Part shown: in pieces, positions 36,163-45,065 of the stretch | How the letters are laid out: every line of letters begins with the position of its first letter | Numbering within the stretch: position 1 is the stretch's first letter | Assembly: GCF_014192715.1 (NCBI RefSeq) | Contig: NZ_JACHYH010000001.1 | Location: 992,001-1,056,000 of the forward strand | Reading direction: 5' to 3' | Length of the DNA stretch: 64,000 bases | DNA from: Luteibacter sp. Sphag1AF | GTDB lineage: Bacteria > Pseudomonadota > Gammaproteobacteria > Xanthomonadales > Rhodanobacteraceae | Made by a program: the position numbers and the translations under genes | The notes under the pieces: generated by a model | The model's database searches: none | The model's input: only the letters and a program-made list of their open reading frames with translations | Told to the model about the DNA's origin: nothing

Positions 36163-37638
36163 TCAGATCGGGTACGCGGGTGCGTCGCTCTTGATGGTCA
36201 GCCACTGCCACTGGGTGAATTCTTCCCCGTTGGCCGGGCCACCGATGCTCGTTCCGTTACCCGATGCGCCCACGCCGCCGAACGGGTTGATGACTTCATC
36301 GTTAACGGTCTGATCGTTGATATGCAGCAAGCCGGTACGCAACCGCTCGCCCAGCTTCAACGCACGCCCCACATCGCGCGACATCACACCCATCGACAGG
36401 CCGTACTCGGTATCGTTGGCAAGCTCCACCGCTTCTTCGTCAGTGTCGAATGGCACCAACACCGCCACGGGTGCAAAGATCTCTTCGTGGAACGCCGGGT
36501 TTTCCCGCGTCACGCCGCTCAGCACCGTGGGCTCGAAGAAAAGCTCGCTGTAGTTGCCACCCGTTTCGACCGTGGCACCTGCGGCTTTCGCTGCCGCAAC
36601 CACGCGGGCAGCATGGTCACGCTGTGCGGCGTTGATGAGCGGCCCGATGGCGACGTCACCCCTGGCAGGGTCGCCCACGACCAGACTGCCTGCCTTTGCG
36701 ACCAACGCCGCAAGGAAGCGGTCGTAAATGCCACGCTGCACAAGCACCCTGCCCGTCGCCATGCATATCTGCCCCTGATGCAGGTAAACACCCCAGGCCG
36801 TATTGGCGATCGCCAGGTCGAGGTCGGCGTCGTCCAGAATGATGAGCGAGTTCTTGCCGCCCAGTTCCAGCGATACTTTCTTGAGATTGCGGCTCGCCGC
36901 TTCACCCACCTTCCGTCCAGCTGCCGTGGAACCGGTGAACTGGATCATGGCCACTTCAGGTGCACTGGTCAGTGCCGCACCCGCCGCGCCGTCACCCGGC
37001 AGGACATGAAGCACACCCTCGGGCAACCCAGCCAGTTCAAACAGCCGGGCGATGACGAAACCCCCGCAGATGGACGTGCGCGGATCGGGTTTCAACACCA
37101 CCGCGTTGCCCAGGGCCAACGCAGGCGCAACCGCGCGGATGGCGAGGTACAGCGGGAAATTGAAGGGTGAGATTACGCCCACCACACCCAGCGGGCGTCG
37201 ACGCGCGAGACTGATGCGTCCTGCGTTGGACGGAAGCACCTCGCCTACGCTTCTGGACGGCAGGGCCGACGCTTCATGCAGCACCTTGATGGATACTGCC
37301 ACTTCAAACTGCGCCTTCAGGCGGGTAGAGCCGCTTTCGCGCACAAGCCATTCGACCATCTCTGCTTGATGCGCCTCGGCGAAGGATGCCGCGCGGCGCA
37401 ACGTGGCACTCCGCTCATCATAAGCAAGCGCTGCCCATGCGATCTGCGCCACGGACGCGGTACGGGCAGACTGGTTGACCTGGCTGGCATCAGCCATGCC
37501 GATCTTTGCGAGGATCTCACCGGTGGCGGGCTCTACGACGTCAGCAGCGCCGAGGGCGCCCTTCGTCCATTGGCCTGTAAACAACTTGCCGTCGAGCACG
37601 TCTGGCGGCAAGAGGGAGGTGCGGTGCGTGGTGTCCAT
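36163..37638 (-). CDS. Aldehyde dehydrogenase (benzaldehyde/vanillin dehydrogenase type)
   Basis: A 491-residue NAD(P)-dependent aldehyde dehydrogenase. The catalytic Cys292 is in GQICMATGRV, and the general base Glu258 is in SLELGGKN; FTGSTAAGRKV binds the cofactor and SPFNFPLYLAIRAVAPALA is the N-terminal signature. The start MDTTHRTSLLPPDVLDGKL and the ICMATGR form fit the XylC/Vdh group acting on aromatic aldehydes. It is followed by the zinc alcohol dehydrogenase gene and preceded by an AraC gene on the same strand, a layout like aromatic alcohol degradation or detoxification modules. Confidence 0.9.
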   Translation of the reverse strand: MDTTHRTSLLPPDVLDGKLFTGQWTKGALGAADVVEPATGEILAKIGMADASQVNQSARTASVAQIAWAALAYDERSATLRRAASFAEAHQAEMVEWLVRESGSTRLKAQFEVAVSIKVLHEASALPSRSVGEVLPSNAGRISLARRRPLGVVGVISPFNFPLYLAIRAVAPALALGNAVVLKPDPRTSICGGFVIARLFELAGLPEGVLHVLPGDGAAGAALTSAPEVAMIQFTGSTAAGRKVGEAASRNLKKVSLELGGKNSLIILDDADLDLAIANTAWGVYLHQGQICMATGRVLVQRGIYDRFLAALVAKAGSLVVGDPARGDVAIGPLINAAQRDHAARVVAAAKAAGATVETGGNYSELFFEPTVLSGVTRENPAFHEEIFAPVAVLVPFDTDEEAVELANDTEYGLSMGVMSRDVGRALKLGERLRTGLLHINDQTVNDEVINPFGGVGASGNGTSIGGPANGEEFTQWQWLTIKSDAPAYPI

Positions 37639-37753
37639 GGAGCCCTCTCACGATGTGTTGTCGCCCTATTGGGAGCGCATGGGCACGGATTGGGTATTGG
37701 ACCTTTGACAACGCCCGCTTCGGCCTTGTGGCATCCCGGGTGTAGCACGCGGG

Positions 37754-37772
37754 GTGTTCAGGTTCTGAACAC
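37754..37772 (-). terminator. Palindrome between the AraC and aldehyde dehydrogenase genes
   Basis: Perfect inverted repeat GTGTTCAG-GTT-CTGAACAC, eight bases past the AraC gene stop and 116 bases before the aldehyde dehydrogenase start. It could be a terminator hairpin or an operator; the sequence does not decide. Confidence 0.45.
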
Positions 37773-37780
37773 ACGGCGCC

Positions 37781-38860
37781 TCAGAGGGTGAGCCATTCCA
37801 GCTTCATGGCACCGAATTCTGCCGGCGCCATGCCATAGGCGCGGCGGAAGGCGCGGGTGAAATCGGAGGCATAGCGAAAGCCCAGACGCGAGGCGATCTG
37901 CGCAATGGGAACGGGCGCCGTCTGCGCCAGCTCGTCTGCCGCCTGACGCAAACGCGAATTGCGGATGTACGCGTGCAGGCCGCCCTCGTGCTCGAACATG
38001 CGATAGAGCGTCGGGCGGGCAAGAGGGAACATGCTGAGCACGTTATCCGGCGTCAGATCACGGCGATGAAGGTTCCCATGGATGTAGTGCTTGATGCGCC
38101 CGAGCATCGCATCGCGTGCCGCCGCCCTCACCTGGCCGCTGGCGCGTGCCTGCTTGCCGAATGCCGCAAGAATCAGCCCGGCACAGGTGCGCAGTGCCCG
38201 TTCGGCTTCAGCGGGCGCCATGCCTGGAAGCTCGTCACACAGGTCAAGCAACGACTGCCGCAACAGCATCGTCAGCGGGGACGTGTAACCAAGCACCTGC
38301 CCGTGAATCGACTCAGCCTCGGGAATGGCTGCATTCACCACGCTGCGCGGAAAGAAGAATGCAAGAACGCGCGCACGGGTCGGGCGCTTCATCAGCATCG
38401 GCTGACTCATGTCCAGCGCGAGAATACCCGGCACGTACTGGGTCGACTTGCGCTGATGGGACGACAGGGTCTGGGTATCGGCAATGCCTTCCACGGCCAC
38501 ATGAAAACAGAAGTCCGTCATGTTGTCGGTGGAAATCCGCGCGAGGGTGCGTTCCTGCGATACAGGGTCGGTTCGGCTGTCCAGATAGATCAGGCCATCC
38601 AGCACAAATGTCTCGATCTGCCCGTCGAAACCGCGCTTCACATGGGCACGGGAGATCGGCACGTCGAGGATGCGACCGACGTAATCGCTCCACGCCAGCA
38701 TCTGCAAATCCACCCGCTCATTGGCCACGGAAAACTGCTCACGGATGAGCGTGGACCCTGCGTCGCCGGAAGCCATGCGCGTGTGCCTCAGGTAACGGGC
38801 AGACATGGCCTGAAGAACGGCCTCGGAGTACGCCCGGATGGGGGGAGTGGGTTGCCCCAT
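37781..38860 (-). CDS. AraC-family regulator (XylS/FeaR-like layout)
   Basis: A 359-residue protein. The N-terminal half is a long ligand domain of the AraC-binding type (for example TLSSHQRKSTQYVPGILALD). The C-terminal DNA-binding region has a first helix-turn-helix LTPDNVLSMFPLARPTLYRM and a second, PIAQIASRLGFRYASDFTRA followed by YGMAPAEF. Long AraC proteins of this build often govern aromatic amine or aromatic acid pathways. Its position just upstream of the aldehyde and alcohol dehydrogenase genes, same strand, suggests it activates them. Confidence 0.87.
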   Translation of the reverse strand: MGQPTPPIRAYSEAVLQAMSARYLRHTRMASGDAGSTLIREQFSVANERVDLQMLAWSDYVGRILDVPISRAHVKRGFDGQIETFVLDGLIYLDSRTDPVSQERTLARISTDNMTDFCFHVAVEGIADTQTLSSHQRKSTQYVPGILALDMSQPMLMKRPTRARVLAFFFPRSVVNAAIPEAESIHGQVLGYTSPLTMLLRQSLLDLCDELPGMAPAEAERALRTCAGLILAAFGKQARASGQVRAAARDAMLGRIKHYIHGNLHRRDLTPDNVLSMFPLARPTLYRMFEHEGGLHAYIRNSRLRQAADELAQTAPVPIAQIASRLGFRYASDFTRAFRRAYGMAPAEFGAMKLEWLTL

Positions 38861-38886
38861 ATGCGTTTGCTGACGTGGTGAAACGG

Positions 38887-38917
38887 TGTGGGAGCGGATC
38901 GCCCTGAAAGGGCGATG
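38887..38917. repeat. REP-like palindromic element (GTGGGAGC head)
   Basis: The tetranucleotide-headed sequence TGTGGGAGCGG is followed by the stem-loop ATCGCCCT-GAA-AGGGCGAT (38898-38916). This is the format of the GTAG/GTGG-type REP sequences scattered in Pseudomonas and xanthomonad genomes and mobilised by RAYT transposases. It lies between the AraC gene and the 1208-residue protein gene. I see no second copy and no RAYT gene in this window. Confidence 0.6.
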
Positions 38918-39102
38918 CTATCTCAGATCAGTATGCAAATTCAGCCTCGTTGTGAGGGTGCCAGGGCGCCCTCTTAACCGTGCGTCTCACTTTTGTTCTG
39001 GCGGAAGCCGGGGCCCTCCTCCTTGCCATATGCTCGCGCGGACTGAGGCCCCGGATGCGTTTACCCGGGGAACAGAACGTCATTCAAACAGGGGAAGTCA
39101 GC

Positions 39103-42100
39103 ATGAGCGTCGCATGGCAGTCACGGCCGAAAGAATCCCACCTTCTGCACTTCAGCCTGCCGAAGGTCGAGGAATCGCACGAGCTCACACTGAACGTGTG
39201 CCTGCAACGCTTCCCGCTGAAGCCGCATACCGAAGCGACGCGACTCGCGGCGCGCGCAAAACATGGCTTTCTGCGCCACGCCACGAATGATGACCTGACC
39301 CACTACATCGAAGTGGAACTGCCCGGAGACGCGGTTGCGCTGATGGAGGTGACCCGGGTCGTTCTGGTCAATGGCCTGCCCGCCGAAAAGACCGTGCATC
39401 TGGGCATCCACCTTCCCAGAAGTGGTCTGCGCAATGCGGTGCAGACCATTCGTGAGCAACCCGGCACGGAGATGGAAAGCCATCCGAAACTCATCCGGCT
39501 GGCGAAGCTGCTGGCGAATGACGCGCACGTCGATGACGCAGAGCCGGAGGATCTCGCTCTGTGGCAGACGCCTTACGAGTGCGCCGCCTCGCTGCTTTTC
39601 CAGCATCCGGACATCATCTATCTCGATGCCAAGAACGGCACCGACGACAAGCCCGGCTACATCATGGAGCGCTGCATCCGCAAAGCATTGATGCGGACGG
39701 GCGAGCTGATCGAAATCATCAGCATGCTGGGGGATGACTGGGTGGATACCCAGGTCGCGAAGGGTCCGGACGACAAACCGCTGGTGGACGCAGCGGGCAA
39801 CCCGGTCTACACGCGCGTGCTGCATCCCGAAGTGCAAGCCGCGCTGCGTGCCCCGCTCGCCTATGCAATCAAGCTCATCAAGAGCGACAACGTTCTGCGC
39901 GATGTGAAGTGGAGCTTGCAGTACGGCACCACCACCGATACCTATGGCGCTTCTGCCGACGATGGCCTCGCCCCGCATCAGGCGCTCCTGGCCAGCGATA
40001 GCAGCGCGGTGGCCGCCGGTCCCTATAAGTGGTCGCTGGCCAATCGCACGCCGGGCTCCGGCCTGTCGGTCAATCCGTCGCTGGAATTCAAGCCTGCCAC
40101 TCAGCAGAAGGTCTTCAACACGACGGACATCTGGCTGAACTCCGAGCCAGGAAAGGCCGCGCTTAGCCCCGAAGCAGTGAAGGAACTTCTGGCTGGCGGC
40201 ATGTTTGTTTCGTTGTGCACGCCGGAGCATCCCAGCGGCATATTGCGTGCGCAACTTCTGCCCAGGGGCCCGGTTGTCGACGGCAAGGAAGTGGAATTCG
40301 ATGCCGTATTCAGCGGCGATGCCGCCGTGCCTCCGGTATCCAGCAAGGCCAGCGCGACAGGGCGGTTCAAGCTCAACGACCTGCGCACGGCGCTCACCTT
40401 CAGCATTGCGGCCAGGGAACTGGGCCCCTCGCCCACGGGCATGCTGGGTATCGGCATTCCTGGCCAGCGCGATAAAGACGTTCGCCCGTTTCCAATTGCA
40501 GATGACAGCGCGTATGGCACGCTGACGCTCACCTGCACGAACGAATGGCTTCGCCACCTTTCTGCATGCGTGCGCTATCTGGATGAAAGCGGAAAAGTCA
40601 TCACTCCCACGAACTGGTCCGAGAAGATTCCCAGCGGCCTGCGCTCGCTGTTTCAACAGGACGACAACACAAAGTTCCTGGACCTGGTGCCGCCGGTACG
40701 CACGGTATTTGCCATTCCTGTACCGCCTGATCCGACGCGGATTTCCATTCCGGTTCCAGCAGACGCGCGGTCGGTGCAGATCTATTTCGGGGGTCTGGGA
40801 AGCGGCGGCAGCTATGACGGTGCAGTGTGTCCGGTCGGCTTCGCGCTGACGGTAGTGATGGAGATGGCCGTCCCCATGATACTTCTGGTGGCCGGCACGG
40901 CGGTGACCAACTCCAAGACCGTGGTTGAACTTGTGGCCAATACGGAAGTCCTGTTCGCCGTGTGCACCGTCGCGGCCTTCCTGGTGGCGGGAGGCTCTGC
41001 GGCATATATCGGCACGTCACAGGACCCGATGATCGCGGTGAAAAATTGCGCGATTACGCTGGGACCGATGCTGCTGTCGCCCGCGACTGCACTTGGCCAA
41101 TATCTGCTGAAGGAATACGCCGCCGGCATGGCCGCGCGCGCGGTTCCCTTCCTCAACGTGCTGACCACCGTGGTCAGCGGTGCCGTCACGGCGGCCCAGC
41201 TGGCGCAGACCAGTATCGAAGTCGCATCATCGCCATGGGTGTTCAACGCCGAGATTACCCGAGCGATTGACCTGGATGTGACGCTTGTTCCGGATCACAA
41301 CTTCCATCGTTTCCCGGACGTTGCCACCAGCTACTCGGTAGCCGTGGTGTACGACAAGGGCGCCACATTGCCCAAGCAGGAATTCCAGCTGCGCAACGGG
41401 CCGCCGTGGAGCAAACCGATCAAGGTGATGTTCAAGGACATTCCGGCAGGCGGACGCCTGAAGGTCTACGTGTTCTTCTACGCGGCCAACGGCTGGCAGG
41501 CGGGCCAGGGCGAATCGGGCTGGATCGACGCGCGCGGCACAAAGGATGCCACCCTCGTCATCAATGGCCTGGAGATCACCACCAACGAAGTGCCGTTGAC
41601 GAAAGACTCGGTCTACACGCACGCATCGAAAATCGCTTACGACCAGGCCCGTGGCGGACACTACTGGCATGCTGTGAAGGTGTCCCCGGATGCCACCTCG
41701 GCCACTGCGCCAACGGACCCGAAAAAGTCCATTCAGCGGCTGATGTCGATCACCACCGCGCAACGTCCGGCCATGATGGCTTATGCGTGGCAGGCCACGG
41801 GGCTCAACGTTCCCCTGGATGACGCGTCCGCGACGCCAGTCAATCAGTCGATGTATACGCTGCAGAATCTGTCGACACTGGAAGATCCCGATAGCGCCTA
41901 TGCCACGCCGGCCGTCGGCTTCAACAGTCCTCCGGGCGTGTTCTATGACGTTGCCAGCCCGCAGAACGGCACCGGCCGCAACTTCTTCGCCGACTCCACG
42001 CGCGGCGACTTCGACGCCGTACGAAACCCCGCCGGTGGCATGCACATCCGCCGCGTTGCGCTGACTTACCGGGGCCAGCCACCCGCATTCAAGACACGAA

Positions 42101-42729
42101 GCAATGAAAGCTGGGGGCGCTTCCCGATGGCGATGGATCGCTACATCCTGCATCCGCAGGGTGCGGTAATCGGTATCAACTACTCCACGCACAAGATCTA
42201 CATCCTGCAATTGCCGACCGCCCATACCACTGATGACAAGGCACCGCTGGCGACAATGGCATCGGGCGAAGGGCTTCGCGAGGGAATGCTCAGCGGGCCG
42301 CGTGCCATTGCCACCGGCCTGGATGGTCGCGTGCTGATTCTGGAGAGCGGCAACAATCGCATTCAGGCATTCGATCTTCAGGGAAAGCCTGTCGCGTATT
42401 TCAAGGATGCGAAAAGCGGTCAGAAGACATCGATCATGGCGCTCAGGGATTCGGAGAACTCAACGTATCTGGACCTAGCCGTCGAGGCCAAGGGGTATCT
42501 GTACGTACTGCGCTGCCGGAGCCCGGTCAGGCCGGAGAACTACATGGTTGACCTCTATCAGCCCGATGGCACGTTCCTGACGTCCACACCGAGGGTGACG
42601 GCGGACAAGATCACGGTTGATCTTTTGCGCAACATGTTCTCGCTGAACTACGAGGTCATCTACGGCAAGGACGGGCGTCCGGAGCCTTCCGTCAGTCTGT
42701 GGATTCCCCCCGCGCCTTCTGCCAGTTGA
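39103..42729 (+). CDS. Large CHRD/NHL-like protein with internal hydrophobic segments, unknown
   Basis: 1208 residues from ATG 39103, with GGGGAAG 6-12 bases upstream; a longer frame to 38980 lacks support. There is no signal peptide. From about residue 350 a CHRD-like stretch appears (PSGILRAQLLPRG, then a beta-rich ATGRFKLNDLRTALTFS). Around residues 580-715 there are several hydrophobic, glycine/alanine-rich segments (AVPMILLVAGTAV, VLFAVCTVAAFLVAGGSAA, LTTVVSGAVTAAQLA) that could insert into a membrane. The C-terminal 170 residues look like beta-propeller NHL repeats (SGPRAIATGLDGRVLILESG). I know no family with this combination. The stop overlaps the start of the pentapeptide-repeat gene by one base (TGATG), so the two are coupled. 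Base composition is somewhat less G+C-rich than the core genes. Confidence 0.75.
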   Translation: MSVAWQSRPKESHLLHFSLPKVEESHELTLNVCLQRFPLKPHTEATRLAARAKHGFLRHATNDDLTHYIEVELPGDAVALMEVTRVVLVNGLPAEKTVHLGIHLPRSGLRNAVQTIREQPGTEMESHPKLIRLAKLLANDAHVDDAEPEDLALWQTPYECAASLLFQHPDIIYLDAKNGTDDKPGYIMERCIRKALMRTGELIEIISMLGDDWVDTQVAKGPDDKPLVDAAGNPVYTRVLHPEVQAALRAPLAYAIKLIKSDNVLRDVKWSLQYGTTTDTYGASADDGLAPHQALLASDSSAVAAGPYKWSLANRTPGSGLSVNPSLEFKPATQQKVFNTTDIWLNSEPGKAALSPEAVKELLAGGMFVSLCTPEHPSGILRAQLLPRGPVVDGKEVEFDAVFSGDAAVPPVSSKASATGRFKLNDLRTALTFSIAARELGPSPTGMLGIGIPGQRDKDVRPFPIADDSAYGTLTLTCTNEWLRHLSACVRYLDESGKVITPTNWSEKIPSGLRSLFQQDDNTKFLDLVPPVRTVFAIPVPPDPTRISIPVPADARSVQIYFGGLGSGGSYDGAVCPVGFALTVVMEMAVPMILLVAGTAVTNSKTVVELVANTEVLFAVCTVAAFLVAGGSAAYIGTSQDPMIAVKNCAITLGPMLLSPATALGQYLLKEYAAGMAARAVPFLNVLTTVVSGAVTAAQLAQTSIEVASSPWVFNAEITRAIDLDVTLVPDHNFHRFPDVATSYSVAVVYDKGATLPKQEFQLRNGPPWSKPIKVMFKDIPAGGRLKVYVFFYAANGWQAGQGESGWIDARGTKDATLVINGLEITTNEVPLTKDSVYTHASKIAYDQARGGHYWHAVKVSPDATSATAPTDPKKSIQRLMSITTAQRPAMMAYAWQATGLNVPLDDASATPVNQSMYTLQNLSTLEDPDSAYATPAVGFNSPPGVFYDVASPQNGTGRNFFADSTRGDFDAVRNPAGGMHIRRVALTYRGQPPAFKTRSNESWGRFPMAMDRYILHPQGAVIGINYSTHKIYILQLPTAHTTDDKAPLATMASGEGLREGMLSGPRAIATGLDGRVLILESGNNRIQAFDLQGKPVAYFKDAKSGQKTSIMALRDSENSTYLDLAVEAKGYLYVLRCRSPVRPENYMVDLYQPDGTFLTSTPRVTADKITVDLLRNMFSLNYEVIYGKDGRPEPSVSLWIPPAPSAS

Positions 42730-45065
42730 TGGAAACATCTGTGCACAAATCGCTCGACAAACACATCGGCTCCGGAGGCGGGGCCGATTTCGACCTGCTC
42801 TTTCGCGGCAAGTACAGGCTGTCGATGGAGGTCGCACCCCATCGCTACTTTCTTGCCGGAAAGAACAACAGTGCGGAAGTGGCACTGACCACCAACGCGA
42901 CCGAAGCGATGCTGTTCGCCCTGTATGACTTACGCTTTCCGGATGGAACAAAAAACGTCGTCGTACTCCAGGCGATGCCTGGAAATCTGACGCTGCCCAT
43001 GTCTGGTGGCTTTGTCGTCATCATGGGAGATAGCGACGCCGTAAGCGGCATGAATATGTTCGACTATCACCAGGCCACGCAATTCATCACCGAACCGCGT
43101 GGGCCGGGCGAACTTCGACTGATGCATCGGCGCCGCAACCGCCGCCTTACCGTACGCGCGACGGGAGGCAGCCCCACGTTCTGGCTAGCTCCTCAGAATC
43201 AGTTCGACGATGCACCATGGCGACTGGACGCCGTGCAGGAGTGGCGCGACGGCCCCATGGACAATGCCGACCTGAGTTATGTCCTCGGGCTGCGTCACAG
43301 GATTCATTCGGGGCAGTCGTTCAAGGGAACGAAGCTTGATTACGCAAGCTTCACGTCAGCCTTCCTGGGGAATGCCAGGTTCAACGGCGCCAGCTGCGTG
43401 GGAACGGCATTCAACAATGCCGACCTGGCCGGTGCGGACTTCACGGGCGCCAACCTCACCGATGCCATTTTCAGCGGCGTTGACGCACGGGGTGCGAAAT
43501 TTCCCGGTGCGAAGTTCTCTGCAAAGAGTTTTGATCGCACCTACGCGATGTTCGATACCCGCTTCGAGAAAGCCGTGCTCACCAAGGCTGTTCTTGATGG
43601 ATGCAGTCTTGGCAAGGTCTGTTTCACGGGAGCCACGCTCGACGAAGCGAGCTTCAAGAAAGCCGATCTTCTCCATGCAGACTTCACGGACGCAAGCGCT
43701 GCGCGCGTCGCATTCGATGAGGCCAATGCCGCCGGAGCCCTTTTCAAGAACGCCAACCTGACCGGAGCCACGTTCCGCAAAACCAGAATCGGTGGCAGCA
43801 CATTCAAGGCGAGCACGCTTACCGACGCGTCATTTGAAAATGCCTCGCTCGACCTGCCGGCCGGCTCGCCGCTCGTGGATTTCACGAGCGCAACGCTGTA
43901 CCACATCGATTTCAGTGGTTGCGATCTGCGAATGGCAACGATTGTCGGACGTCCTGCATTTCACAGAAGCGACGCACCCTCACCGGATAGCTCAACGAAC
44001 TATGCCAGATTCAAAAGCGCCCAGGTGCCCCTGGCCGTCATCGGCGAGACGAACTGGCGCATGCTCGACCTGACCGGTGCAACGATTCATGGGTCGCTGA
44101 AAACACTCAGGAATTTCCAGGGGCATTACGCCATCCTTCCTGACAACTATAGTTTTGCGGACGGCATCGACCTGACCGGAGCGAAATTCGTGGGTGCACG
44201 GTTGCGCGGCGCACGACTGAGCGGTGCGAAAGCAACCGCTGTGTCGGGCAAGCCCGAAACCTTCCCTGACTTCACGGGAGCAGATCTGACCAGTGCGAAG
44301 ATGGCCAGCTGCGTCATCTGGCGCACTATCTTCACGAACGCCATCATGCATGGCGTAAATCTGTCGGGCTCGGAACTGTCCTACGCCATGTTCAATGGGG
44401 CGCGTCTTGATTCGAAGCCCGGTGAGCGCGCGGGGGCATCGCTGGTTGCGGACTTGAGCCAGGCCAGACTGACTGAAACCAACTTCAAGGGCGCCTACCT
44501 CAATGGATCTCCGGATTCACTGGGTGCGAACCTCAGTCTCGTACGTTTCAGCGGGACGATGGCGGACGCCACGCTTACACGAGCCGTGTTCACGGGAGCC
44601 TATCTGGCCGCTGTGGATTTCAGCGGGGCAAAGTTGAAGTCGATGGCAGGGGTGAACTTTGCCGGGACCTGTCTGGTCAACTGCAACTTCAAGGGCGTTT
44701 CGCTGCAGCAGGCGATACTTACCGGCGCCTGCCTGCTGGGTGCTGACTTCACCGATGCGGATCTGGGCAGCGCAAAGATGGCGAGCGCGCTCATCGCCGG
44801 TGATGAAATGGTGCAAGACGAGAATACGCTCGCCATCGAGGGTTTCACGGTGCCCATATCGCTGGCTTACCAGCGCACCATCATCGTGGAGAGCATGACG
44901 GACGACGCAACAACCTGCCCCAACCGAGACAACGGTCCCTGTGCGGAAGCCTCATTGCGCAGAGTGCGCGGGCCGCAGGTATGGCAATACAAGGCCAAGA
45001 GTACGATGACTGAACATGGCAACCCGACTACATCGCCCGAAACAGATGCACATGCGCTCGACTGA
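42729..45065 (+). CDS. Large pentapeptide-repeat protein, unknown
   Basis: 778 residues from ATG 42729, which overlaps the previous stop (TGATG). A longer frame beginning ten codons upstream is within that gene. The first 190 residues form a beta-rich domain (YRLSMEVAPHRYFLAGKNN, then FVVIMGDSD and GELRLMHRRRNRRLTVRATG). Residues about 200-700 are a long series of pentapeptide repeats of the A(D/N)LxG/F type (NADLAGADFTGANLTDAIF, KLDYASFTSAFLGNARFNGA), which fold as a quadrilateral beta-helix. A short tail with two cysteines ends the protein. No signal peptide or membrane segment is seen. Pentapeptide proteins can mimic DNA or act as scaffolds or effectors; the role here is unknown. Its last 38 bases overlap the convergent LytTR gene. 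Confidence 0.85.
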   Translation: METSVHKSLDKHIGSGGGADFDLLFRGKYRLSMEVAPHRYFLAGKNNSAEVALTTNATEAMLFALYDLRFPDGTKNVVVLQAMPGNLTLPMSGGFVVIMGDSDAVSGMNMFDYHQATQFITEPRGPGELRLMHRRRNRRLTVRATGGSPTFWLAPQNQFDDAPWRLDAVQEWRDGPMDNADLSYVLGLRHRIHSGQSFKGTKLDYASFTSAFLGNARFNGASCVGTAFNNADLAGADFTGANLTDAIFSGVDARGAKFPGAKFSAKSFDRTYAMFDTRFEKAVLTKAVLDGCSLGKVCFTGATLDEASFKKADLLHADFTDASAARVAFDEANAAGALFKNANLTGATFRKTRIGGSTFKASTLTDASFENASLDLPAGSPLVDFTSATLYHIDFSGCDLRMATIVGRPAFHRSDAPSPDSSTNYARFKSAQVPLAVIGETNWRMLDLTGATIHGSLKTLRNFQGHYAILPDNYSFADGIDLTGAKFVGARLRGARLSGAKATAVSGKPETFPDFTGADLTSAKMASCVIWRTIFTNAIMHGVNLSGSELSYAMFNGARLDSKPGERAGASLVADLSQARLTETNFKGAYLNGSPDSLGANLSLVRFSGTMADATLTRAVFTGAYLAAVDFSGAKLKSMAGVNFAGTCLVNCNFKGVSLQQAILTGACLLGADFTDADLGSAKMASALIAGDEMVQDENTLAIEGFTVPISLAYQRTIIVESMTDDATTCPNRDNGPCAEASLRRVRGPQVWQYKAKSTMTEHGNPTTSPETDAHALD

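Noticed and set aside
39121-40656. 511-codon open frame opposite the 1208-residue protein gene
   Set aside because: The plus-strand gene has a ribosome binding site, consistent coding features and a coupled downstream gene; the opposite frame shows only compositional openness.
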